The position numbers and the translations under genes were made by a program. 64,000 nucleotides of DNA, taken from NCBI RefSeq assembly GCF_009668025.1, contig NZ_WJXZ01000014.1, positions 454,448 through 518,447 on the forward strand, in the 5' to 3' direction. Source of the stretch: Larkinella terrae. Lineage in GTDB: Bacteria > Bacteroidota > Bacteroidia > Cytophagales > Spirosomataceae. Shown here piece after piece: positions 57,714 through 64,000 of this stretch. Under the pieces are notes generated by a model. That model saw only the letters and a program-made list of their open reading frames with translations. It was not told where the DNA came from and made no database searches. Each line of letters begins with the position of its first letter. Positions within the stretch are counted from its first letter, which is position 1.

Positions 57714-58919
57714 CTATAATACTAAATCCGGGTTAGCCGGGCCGAAGTGTTTCAGCATGACAATCGGGTCGGTCGTCGACGGGTTGACGATGGTAACCCC
57801 TTCAACGGCGGCTTTTTCGCTGATGAAAAATTCGTCGTTGGTCAGTTGACCGTAGCGGATCAGGGACGGGGTTTCGATGTCCCAAACTCCCATTTTGCCG
57901 TGTCCCTGCATCACGATAATCCCGTAAGCGGCACTGTCTTTGATCGTAACGGTTTGGCCCGGGAAAACCGTCAATTCCTTGGCGCTGAACGCGTCGGATT
58001 TGTAGCAGACCCAGACTTCGCTGTAGCCTTCGGCGGCCATTTCGGCCGAATCTTTCACCGGTTTTGGCACCATGTAGCGGTTGGCCATCATCTGCGGATC
58101 GACGTTCAGGTCCCAGTCAATGGCTTCCATCAGTTGATCATAGTCGCCAATTCGATCTTTCGGCGTGCCGTTCCAGAGCAGTTCTTCCGGAATAATCGCT
58201 TCATTGACAAGTGATTGGTACATCGCAAAAACGTCTGACGCTTTTTGCGGCTCGTACGTACACAAACTGCCCGGTGCGTGGAGCAGCCCGGGGGGAACAT
58301 CCCAGCCCGTGCCGGGCTCCAGGCGGTACGCCATCGAGTAATTGGTGATCTTGTTATCGCCTTTGGTGAAATTCTGCAAACACTCCTTGATCTGTTCTTT
58401 GCTCGTTCCCGGCGCAATGCCGATGAACGTATAGGGGAAATCACCGCCGTGATTGTTCAGTTGCGGGGGAAAATAATAGGCCTCCGGTTTGCCCAACTGC
58501 CCGATCAGGGCAGCCTGCTCGTCGTTGTGGTGGAGGTGGTGGGGGAGTGGCCCCATGTTATCAAAAAACTTGGAATACATCGGCCAGGCCCCGTATTCAT
58601 TCCACAAGCGGTCGCCAATCAGCTCACCTTTCAGCTCGTCGATGGCGTCTTTCAACAGAATTTTTTCTTCGGTCGTACCATCCGAATAAACGACTTGGCT
58701 CAAACCTTCGTTTTCGCCGGTCAGCGGGCCGTTTTTAGCGGGCGTCGTCGACGACAACCAGCGTTCGTCGATGCCACCGCGCTCACCGCCCAGTACGTAA
58801 TAATCATCCGGATGCAACTTAATTCTCCGTCCGGGAACACAGAATGACCGCGGTACCCAGGTCGGAGCCAAACGCAAAATTCCTTTTCCCTGTTCAAGGG
58901 CTTTCTCTGCTAAACTCAT
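57714..58919 (-). CDS. Cupin protein, phosphomannose isomerase-like, unknown specificity
   Basis: 401 residues. A metal-binding cupin is suggested by PLPHHLHHNDEQAALIG (about 125-141: three His plus Glu), the second His in PPGLLHAPGSLCTYEPQ (about 213-229) and a C-terminal cupin barrel (LTVFPGQTVTIKDSAAYGII, about 318-337). The long N-terminal part (RRIKLHPDDYYVLGGERGGIDERW) is distinctive. It most resembles type I phosphomannose isomerase folds, but I do not recognise the exact family. It shares a transcript with DUF4432 (14 bp upstream) and the TIM-barrel gene and would act on a sugar in the cytoplasm. Confidence 0.8.
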   Translation of the reverse strand: MSLAEKALEQGKGILRLAPTWVPRSFCVPGRRIKLHPDDYYVLGGERGGIDERWLSSTTPAKNGPLTGENEGLSQVVYSDGTTEEKILLKDAIDELKGELIGDRLWNEYGAWPMYSKFFDNMGPLPHHLHHNDEQAALIGQLGKPEAYYFPPQLNNHGGDFPYTFIGIAPGTSKEQIKECLQNFTKGDNKITNYSMAYRLEPGTGWDVPPGLLHAPGSLCTYEPQKASDVFAMYQSLVNEAIIPEELLWNGTPKDRIGDYDQLMEAIDWDLNVDPQMMANRYMVPKPVKDSAEMAAEGYSEVWVCYKSDAFSAKELTVFPGQTVTIKDSAAYGIIVMQGHGKMGVWDIETPSLIRYGQLTNDEFFISEKAAVEGVTIVNPSTTDPIVMLKHFGPANPDLVL

Positions 58920-58933
58920 TTTTCTCGTTGTTT

Positions 58934-59995
58934 TTAGTCAGCCAAATTTAAAAAATGTTCGATTTTATCGGAGGTATTCAGGATTTCAAGTTCCACATCA
59001 TAGCTGCGGCTTTCGCCCGGCGCCAGGAAAATCAACTCGTTCCGTTCCCGGGCTTTGGCCTGGCCCATCGGCGGGTGGGTGCCGGGTTCGATTCCCGTTA
59101 CGTATTCGCCCGCGCCCCAGTGTTGCCAGTTGGTCAGCCACGGAAGCTGCGATTTCTGAAACCGCATCGCCAGCGCAAAACCGAGTTGGGCATTGTACAA
59201 ACCGGCCGTACAGGTTCCGCTGTCGTCCGGAGTGGCGTCGATAATAGCGACTTCTTCCCCAAAACCGCTGTGGCTTTCCAGCGGAGCCGGGCATTTCCGG
59301 AAGTTATTCCCTTCCACAAAAATGAAATTCTGCTGATCGGGATGCCGGGGTTGCCAGGGGCCTTTCCAGATCAAATCGGTGCCTTCGTCGACCAGCGGCC
59401 AGCCGAAATTGAAGTGGTACAGCAGCATGTGCGGAGCGGGCGTGTTGGCCCGGTTGATCACCTCGTCGTGAATCCGGATGGTCGGCTGCCCGAGCGTGCC
59501 GGAAATCGTCCGGCGTAATTCCAGACTTGGACCGAAAACCCGCGTCTGGCGGATAATCCCGGTAATGCTCATGTCCATCTTGCCGATGGCCGGATCGGGC
59601 TGGATGATGGATTCGATTTCGGCCGGAATGTTGCTGATTTCGCCGTGCAAACCGCGCTCGCCGTAGGCGTCCGACTCCGGCCCGCCCACGTGCGTGAGGC
59701 CACAGGTGACCAGCAAACCGCCGTTGAACGTCCGCAGCCAGTCGATTCCCTTATCCGAAAACGGCTGCGGGGTTGTAATGCCGGAATGGCTCAGCCAGGC
59801 CAAACCGTGTTGATTATAAAACGCATCGGCGATATCCATCGCCCGGTCGATCACCACTTTGTAACGTAATCCGGTACCGGTATTGATCCAGGCAATCCGG
59901 GTACCGCGACCGGCGCCGTTGTCCAGCACGGCGGTTTCAATTCCGCCCCACTGCGCCGGATGAGAAAGTTTGCTATGCCAGTTTTGTCGTGTCAA
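58934..59995 (-). CDS. DUF4432 / aldose 1-epimerase-like protein, TTG start
   Basis: 353 residues. The galactose mutarotase-like fold is shown by QWGGIETAVLDNGAGRGTRI, YKVVIDRAMDIADAFYNQHG (about 45-64), GLLVTCGLTHVGGPESDAYG (about 93-112), LYHFNFGWPLVDEGTDLIW (His, about 200-218) and WQHWGAGEYVTGIEPGTHPP (Glu, about 290-309), typical of DUF4432. It probably interconverts sugar anomers or epimers. The start must be the TTG at 59995: the conserved N-terminus begins there and an in-frame TAA lies 12 bp upstream, with no ATG until residue 53. Downstream the cupin gene follows after 14 bp. Confidence 0.88.
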   Translation of the reverse strand: MTRQNWHSKLSHPAQWGGIETAVLDNGAGRGTRIAWINTGTGLRYKVVIDRAMDIADAFYNQHGLAWLSHSGITTPQPFSDKGIDWLRTFNGGLLVTCGLTHVGGPESDAYGERGLHGEISNIPAEIESIIQPDPAIGKMDMSITGIIRQTRVFGPSLELRRTISGTLGQPTIRIHDEVINRANTPAPHMLLYHFNFGWPLVDEGTDLIWKGPWQPRHPDQQNFIFVEGNNFRKCPAPLESHSGFGEEVAIIDATPDDSGTCTAGLYNAQLGFALAMRFQKSQLPWLTNWQHWGAGEYVTGIEPGTHPPMGQAKARERNELIFLAPGESRSYDVELEILNTSDKIEHFLNLAD

Positions 59996-60004
59996 ATCTG
60001 AGTT

Positions 60005-60097
60005 GGTTTACGGTTTTCGGTTTTTGGTTTACGGTCTCTAATGCATTCGATATTAAATAAGAATGCGTCAGCTACCGTAAACTGAAAACCGTAAACC
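60005..60097. repeat. Long intergenic inverted repeat (GGTTTACGG type, GAATGCGTCAGC core)
   Basis: Arms 60005-60048 and 60061-60097 match apart from a 6-nt insertion in the left arm. The inner ends read ATGCATTC and GAATGCGTCAGC across a 12-nt A/T-rich loop. It fills the gap between the DUF4432 and DUF1080 genes. Confidence 0.78.
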
Positions 60098-60110
60098 GAA
60101 TACGGCAATA

Positions 60111-60905
60111 TTATTTTATCTCCTTCAGCATCAGGTTCCGGTATTGCACCTTCATCGGCGGGCCGACGTGTACCTGAACGCCCAGCATCCCTTTGGCGGC
60201 TCCGTTGACGGTATCTTCGTCGGTTACATCGCTCATGAGAACGCCATTGATGTAGTGTTGCAAATGGTTGCCTTTCACGATGAGATGAAACGTGTTCCAA
60301 TCCGCTGTCTTAATTAAAGTCTTTAACGAGTCGGAACTACCCAATGAACCGGTTACCTTCAGGCCATTCCAGGCATTCTTGCTCACATTGGCTCGGATTC
60401 CTTCCGGCGTGGCGGGTCCGGTGAACGGTGCAATCGTCGTTTTCTGACCCCGGTACGCTAATGTGGTCCGTTTCCGTTCTTCGTAATTCTGACCCGTATA
60501 CCGGTTTGCCCCGTCAATGTCGGCCTGGTAGCCCCGGAGCGCGAAAGGAATGTCGGTTAGTTGTTCGCTGCGGTAATTGATACCGGAGTTACCGCTTTCG
60601 GTAATATTAAATTCGCCTTTCAGCTCGAAATCCGCCGGTTGACCGCCTTTCCAGATGATAAAATTATTGGTTTTGAGGAGCGTTGTCGGGGTAATTTCAC
60701 CTATCAGAACCCCGTTTTCGGCCCGCCAGTACGTCGGGTCGGCATCCCAGCCATCCAGGTTTTTGCCGTTGAATATCGATACAAATCCTTTGTCCTTCTT
60801 ATTTTTTTTACCCTGCGCAACGGAAGTTGTTGCCAGACCGCCTGTCAGGATGGCGGCCAGTACCAATCCCGTCGGTAGAAACTTCAGAACTCTTTTTTTC
60901 AACAT
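60111..60905 (-). CDS. DUF1080 (3-keto-disaccharide hydrolase) family protein, secreted
   Basis: 264 residues with signal peptide (MLKKRVLKFLPTGLVLAAILTGG...AQG). The LamG-like jelly roll of DUF1080 is shown by FVSIFNGKNLDGWDADPTYW (about 41-60), VLIGEITPTTLLKTNNFIIW, FELKGEFNITESGNSGINYR (about 93-112), the AYRGQKTTIAP loop, WNTFHLIVKGNHLQHYINGV and MLGVQVHVGPPMKVQYRNLM. Family members hydrolyse 3-keto-glycosides in the periplasm. A strong terminator (60947-60985) separates it from the large cytochrome gene upstream, so it may begin its own transcript. Confidence 0.92.
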   Translation of the reverse strand: MLKKRVLKFLPTGLVLAAILTGGLATTSVAQGKKNKKDKGFVSIFNGKNLDGWDADPTYWRAENGVLIGEITPTTLLKTNNFIIWKGGQPADFELKGEFNITESGNSGINYRSEQLTDIPFALRGYQADIDGANRYTGQNYEERKRTTLAYRGQKTTIAPFTGPATPEGIRANVSKNAWNGLKVTGSLGSSDSLKTLIKTADWNTFHLIVKGNHLQHYINGVLMSDVTDEDTVNGAAKGMLGVQVHVGPPMKVQYRNLMLKEIK

Positions 60906-60946
60906 CGTATTGTCAATTTTGTACGCTGGAATTTTTACAAAAACGA

Positions 60947-60985
60947 AAAACCGTCATTCACATTTCGAGCATGAATGACGGTTTT
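60947..60985 (-). terminator. Intrinsic terminator after the PVC-type cytochrome gene
   Basis: A perfect 14-bp stem AAAACCGTCATTCA/TGAATGACGGTTTT (60947-60960 with 60972-60985) with an 11-nt loop starts 7 bp after the cytochrome stop and runs into TCGTTTTTG on the minus strand. Confidence 0.75.
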
Positions 60986-60991
60986 GGTCAA

Positions 60992-63685
60992 TTACTTATC
61001 GCCTTTTGCCGCTCCGCTACCGCCTTTGTACACGTCGTTTTGCGGATTGCCACCCGCTTTCAGGTACGCCAGCAGGTCTTTCAGTTCTTCCGGGTTCAGG
61101 GCGTTGATCAAACCGGGTAACATCACGGATTCCGACGAGTACTTGGTGGAAGTAACGTCTTTCTTCGGAATTTTCCGGGTCTGATCGGGCGCGAACGGGT
61201 TCTGCGAAATGGTGTAATTCACCTTGTCTTCCGACAGCAACCGGCCCAGCACCGACTGTCCGTTTTTCAGGTAGAAGATCGTGGACGCGTACTGATCGGA
61301 TACGGTTTTGTTCGGATCGATAATGGCCTCCAGCATGTCCTTCGTCGTGAATCGGGAGCCGAGCTGCGTCAGATCCGGGCCGATGTCACCGCCTGAACCC
61401 TGAATGGCGTGGCAACGGCTGCACAGCACCGCATTGTAGATTTTCTTGCCCTGATCGAAATTCCGACCCGACAGTTCCGTCCCGGCGGCTGCTACGGCGT
61501 TTTCGAGGGTCCAGCGACGACCTGGTCCTTTGGGCGAAAAATCACCCGCCAGGTCGTTTCCGGAACCGGTTAATTTATCCGCGCCGGAAAGTTTGTTGTA
61601 TTGCTCAAACTGATCTTTCGGTACGTGCGCGAGGGCCAGTTTCCGGGCTTTGTCGATAAAACCGATGTAACTGCGACCGCCCTGATACCCGAAAGCTTTG
61701 TCAAACCATTTGAAATAGGTGTTCCGTTGCTCGGTGGTCCAGCCGGTTTTGGCGCTGCTCAACATCGTGGCGTAATAGGTCTGTTGCGCTGGCGGCAATT
61801 TTTCCAGCATTTTCGCAATGTCCAGACCGTATTGCGGGTTACGCAGAATCAGGTCGCTGGAAGCCGTTACGGTTTGTCCGCCCGTCGGACCAACGTCTTC
61901 GTTGTTGCGGGCCAGCAGCGTCAGGGTTTTACCAACCACGCCCGGTGCTTCCAGCGTAATCAGCAGTTTGCTGTAAGCGCGGTTCAGATTCGGCGTTTTG
62001 GCCGGATAATTCGGGTTCAGATAGGCAATCAATTTCGCTTTGTCGGCGTCATCCGGCATCCCCGTGCGGGTAATCACCAGTTCCATCGCCCGCAAAACGT
62101 CCAGTTGCTGTTGTTCGGTCAGCGGTTCCAGCTTGATTTTCAGCAGCGAATTGAACATCTGGCTTTTCAGCGAAGCGTCTCCCTGATGCGTCAGGGCAAT
62201 GATGGCGTAAGTCGAGCGAACCGGATCGGTTTCGGCCAGCGCTTTTGCCTGCCACTCGGCAACCGGCTGGTGTTCGATAGCAACGCGGGCGGCATAGCGA
62301 ACAAACCGGTCGGGGTGGTTCAGGTGCGGCCAGGCGGCAGCAACCGCACCGGCTGCGGGACCAAACTGGTATTGCTCCAGGCTGGTTCTCAGCTTGGCCT
62401 CCGGCGTTGGGGCAGGAGCCTGATTAGCAGCAGCCGTCGATTCGGAGCCGGTATAGGTCACGCGATACAAATCCGATTCCAGCCGACGTCCACCCGCCAG
62501 GAAGTAAATAGCCCCGTCCGGACCAATCATTCCGTCGGTCAGCGGCAGGGGAGAACCGGAGATAAATTCTTCACCCGTGGCCGAATAAGAAGCCCCTTTG
62601 GGAGTCAGGTGAACGGCGTACATGATCCCGAAACTCCAGTCGAACGCAAAAACCGCCTTCTGGTATTTGGCCGGGAAACGACCTCCGCGACCGGCAAAAA
62701 CACCGGTTGGCGAGCCCTGACCCATGTTCAGCACGGCCGGTAAACAATCGGCGAAAGTGGGCGACCAGTTGGTTGCCGCCGTCCGCCAGCCGAATTCTGC
62801 ACCACTCGTGATGTGGCAGATACGGGTTGGTTTGTACCAGGGCAGACCGAAATCCCACTCCATATCGGAATCATAACCGAAGATGTCACCCGCATCGTTG
62901 AACGCAAAATCGAAGGTATTCCGGAAACCACCGGCGATAAATTCCCATTTTTTACCATCCGGATCGACTTTCGCCAGCCAGCCGCCCGGCGCCATCCGAT
63001 CAGCCGCGTGGCCGCGTGGGTCTTTGATTTGCGGGAACAGGTTGTCTTCTTTCCAGACGGGCGGCAACCGATACGCATCCATTTTCGGAATGTCGGTGAA
63101 GTTACCGCACATGAAGTAGATCGATTGCTTGTCGGGCGACAAAACCAGGCTGTGCGGCCCGTGTTCGCCTTCGCCCTGCAGCTCGCGAAGCAGCGTGATT
63201 TTATCAAACTGATCGTCGTTATCGGTGTCCTGCAAACGGTACAAACCGCTGCCTTTTTTGAACGCCTGGTCGCTGCGGTGGTTCACCATGACGTACAGAC
63301 TGTTGAACGCGTACAGCAAGCCCTGCGCGTAGCCCATGCCAACCCGCGACGTATCGCCTTTAATACTCAGCTTTTCAACCTTTGGCTTGGCCGACGAACC
63401 CAGCGGGGGCAATTCCAGCCGGTATAAAAAACCGTATTGATCCGACGTAATCATCCGGCCCTTGTTGTCGAAGGTCATCGAAACCCACGAACCTTTTCCA
63501 TCCTCGGAAGGACTGTACAAATGTTCCGCCTTAAAACCGGGCTGGAGTTTGAGCTTGCCGACTTTGGGGTCGTCGGCTGCGTTCTTGTCTGTTCCCGAGC
63601 CCTGCATCGTGACCCAGGAGGCCCCGACCAGAACAAGTGCTGAAACAGCTAGTACGAGTTTGGCTGTGTTAAAGCGTGAAAGCAT
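60992..63685 (-). CDS. PVC-type multidomain protein: sorbosone dehydrogenase-like propeller + HEAT-like repeats + cytochrome c
   Basis: 897 residues with a signal peptide (MLSRFNTAKLVLAVSALVLV...). A beta-propeller like soluble sugar dehydrogenases (about 45-410: FDNKGRMITSDQYGFLYRLE, GEGEHGPHSLVLSPDKQSIY, GGWLAKVDPDGKKWEFIAGG, DGAIYFLAGGRRLESDLYRV) is followed by a helical repeat region (about 430-700) and a C-terminal cytochrome c with CSRCH in NAVLCSRCHAIQGSGGDIGP (about 768) and a distal Met near the end (SESVMLPGLINALNPEELKD). These PVC-type heme proteins are thought to oxidise sugars outside the cytoplasm and pass electrons on. It may be the acceptor partner for sugar oxidation in this cluster. 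Confidence 0.9.
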   Translation of the reverse strand: MLSRFNTAKLVLAVSALVLVGASWVTMQGSGTDKNAADDPKVGKLKLQPGFKAEHLYSPSEDGKGSWVSMTFDNKGRMITSDQYGFLYRLELPPLGSSAKPKVEKLSIKGDTSRVGMGYAQGLLYAFNSLYVMVNHRSDQAFKKGSGLYRLQDTDNDDQFDKITLLRELQGEGEHGPHSLVLSPDKQSIYFMCGNFTDIPKMDAYRLPPVWKEDNLFPQIKDPRGHAADRMAPGGWLAKVDPDGKKWEFIAGGFRNTFDFAFNDAGDIFGYDSDMEWDFGLPWYKPTRICHITSGAEFGWRTAATNWSPTFADCLPAVLNMGQGSPTGVFAGRGGRFPAKYQKAVFAFDWSFGIMYAVHLTPKGASYSATGEEFISGSPLPLTDGMIGPDGAIYFLAGGRRLESDLYRVTYTGSESTAAANQAPAPTPEAKLRTSLEQYQFGPAAGAVAAAWPHLNHPDRFVRYAARVAIEHQPVAEWQAKALAETDPVRSTYAIIALTHQGDASLKSQMFNSLLKIKLEPLTEQQQLDVLRAMELVITRTGMPDDADKAKLIAYLNPNYPAKTPNLNRAYSKLLITLEAPGVVGKTLTLLARNNEDVGPTGGQTVTASSDLILRNPQYGLDIAKMLEKLPPAQQTYYATMLSSAKTGWTTEQRNTYFKWFDKAFGYQGGRSYIGFIDKARKLALAHVPKDQFEQYNKLSGADKLTGSGNDLAGDFSPKGPGRRWTLENAVAAAGTELSGRNFDQGKKIYNAVLCSRCHAIQGSGGDIGPDLTQLGSRFTTKDMLEAIIDPNKTVSDQYASTIFYLKNGQSVLGRLLSEDKVNYTISQNPFAPDQTRKIPKKDVTSTKYSSESVMLPGLINALNPEELKDLLAYLKAGGNPQNDVYKGGSGAAKGDK

Positions 63686-63770
63686 AATGAAGTAGATAAA
63701 GGTTTAATAATGTACTGTTACTAATCGACTGAATACCACCGGTAACAAGCCGGTTTTTAAATTATATTCG

Positions 63771-64000
63771 TTATTGTTGACTGTTCCGGCTAACGCCCAG
63801 AATCCGCACCGGCCCGGCTAATCCCGCCGGTAGTAAAGTGTTTTCTTTCCCTTTGAACTGCGCATACTTGTTATTTCCCTTGACGGCTTCGCCAATAAAG
63901 CCATTCCGGCGGGATGTCGTGACCTGTACTGTCAGGTTATTTTCACCCGGTTTTAGGAATTTGGTAACATCAAGTTGATAAGGTGCAAAGAGTCTTTTTC
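63771..64000 (-). CDS. C-terminal end of a glycoside hydrolase with GH2-like sugar-binding jelly roll (probable GH106 rhamnosidase), cut by window edge
   Basis: The last 76 codons of a minus-strand gene that enters from the right edge: it reads LFAPYQLDVTKFLKPGENNL, TVQVTTSRRNGFIGEAVKGN, NKYAQFKGKENTLLPAGLAG, PVRILGVSRNSQQ and stops at 63771. The APY.LDVT..LKPGEN.L...V pattern is the end of the galactose-binding-like domain of GH2/GH106 enzymes, and FKGK...LLPAGLAGPV resembles the C-terminus of Bacteroidota GH106 alpha-L-rhamnosidases. It would be the upstream neighbour (85 bp) of the cytochrome gene. The family call rests on a short fragment. Confidence 0.6.
   Translation of the reverse strand, partial: KRLFAPYQLDVTKFLKPGENNLTVQVTTSRRNGFIGEAVKGNNKYAQFKGKENTLLPAGLAGPVRILGVSRNSQQ

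Noticed and set aside
56416-60097. CRISPR array
   Set aside because: The repeated words are degenerate, contiguous and paired as inverted arms, without regular unique spacers or cas genes.

Overview
The window looks like chromosomal DNA from a saprophytic member of the Bacteroidota, order Cytophagales, most like the Spirosoma/Larkinella group. This rests on gene content only: Reg_prop/LytTR two-component pairs, FtsX-type permeases without a linked ATPase, a YHYH lipoprotein, a MORN-repeat lipoprotein, GH95/GH43/GH106-like enzymes, planctomycete-type cytochromes, and promoters of the Bacteroidota TTTG/TAnnTTTG type with no visible Shine-Dalgarno use. I see no rRNA, tRNA, CRISPR array, phage module, transposase or insertion sequence. 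Both ends cut through genes on the minus strand.

Layout. 1-1.5 kb: C-terminally cut secreted repeat protein. 1.8-2.2 kb: small membrane protein. 2.2-6.0 kb: Reg_prop histidine kinase and LytTR regulator, divergent from an FtsX-type permease (6.4-8.8 kb). 8.8-10 kb: GH43. 10.2-16.5 kb: tripartite RND efflux operon and its MarR regulator, with three near-identical palindromes in the two promoters. 16.6-21.7 kb: L-rhamnose catabolism (kinase, isomerase, fused aldolase/dehydrogenase). 21.9-27.3 kb: fdhD, YHYH lipoprotein, MORN lipoprotein, SCO protein and an FdhF/YdeP-type molybdoenzyme. 27.3-31.8 kb: small secreted protein, SDR, GH95 fucosidase, NTF2-like protein. 31.8-33.8 kb: YdeI/OmdA protein, then an SDR and a TetR regulator with identical 18-bp palindromes upstream of both. 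34-36.9 kb: M16 peptidase. 37.2-39.5 kb: rhaT and a phosphodiesterase. 39.6-41.8 kb: GMC oxidoreductase and gluconate-2-dehydrogenase subunit 3-like partner. 42.2-45.4 kb: small membrane protein, MFS transporter, orphan sensor kinase. 45.4-64 kb: an 18.6-kb run of minus-strand genes holding a planctomycete-type trio (cytochrome/DUF2231, DUF1501, DUF1549/DUF1553), an RbsABC-type sugar ABC transporter, Gfo/Idh oxidoreductase, TIM-barrel isomerase, cupin, DUF4432 epimerase-like protein, DUF1080 hydrolase, a large PVC-type cytochrome with a sorbosone-dehydrogenase-like propeller, and the end of a probable GH106-type hydrolase.

How the genes fit together. Most of the window serves uptake and breakdown of plant-type sugars: rhamnose release (GH106-like end), transport (RhaT) and catabolism (RhaB/RhaI/RhaEW), fucose release (GH95), arabinan/xylan (GH43), and in the right half a set matching the known 3-keto-glycoside route (FAD oxidation of an intact glycoside, keto-sugar hydrolysis by DUF1080, then isomerase and Gfo/Idh steps), with exported cytochromes as plausible electron acceptors.

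The most unusual non-coding feature is a series of long inverted repeats placed in the gaps between co-oriented or convergent genes. At least ten gaps hold one. They share an architecture (two arms of about 20-45 nt built from short degenerate repeated words) but not a sequence; three in the 56-60 kb operon share a loop core.
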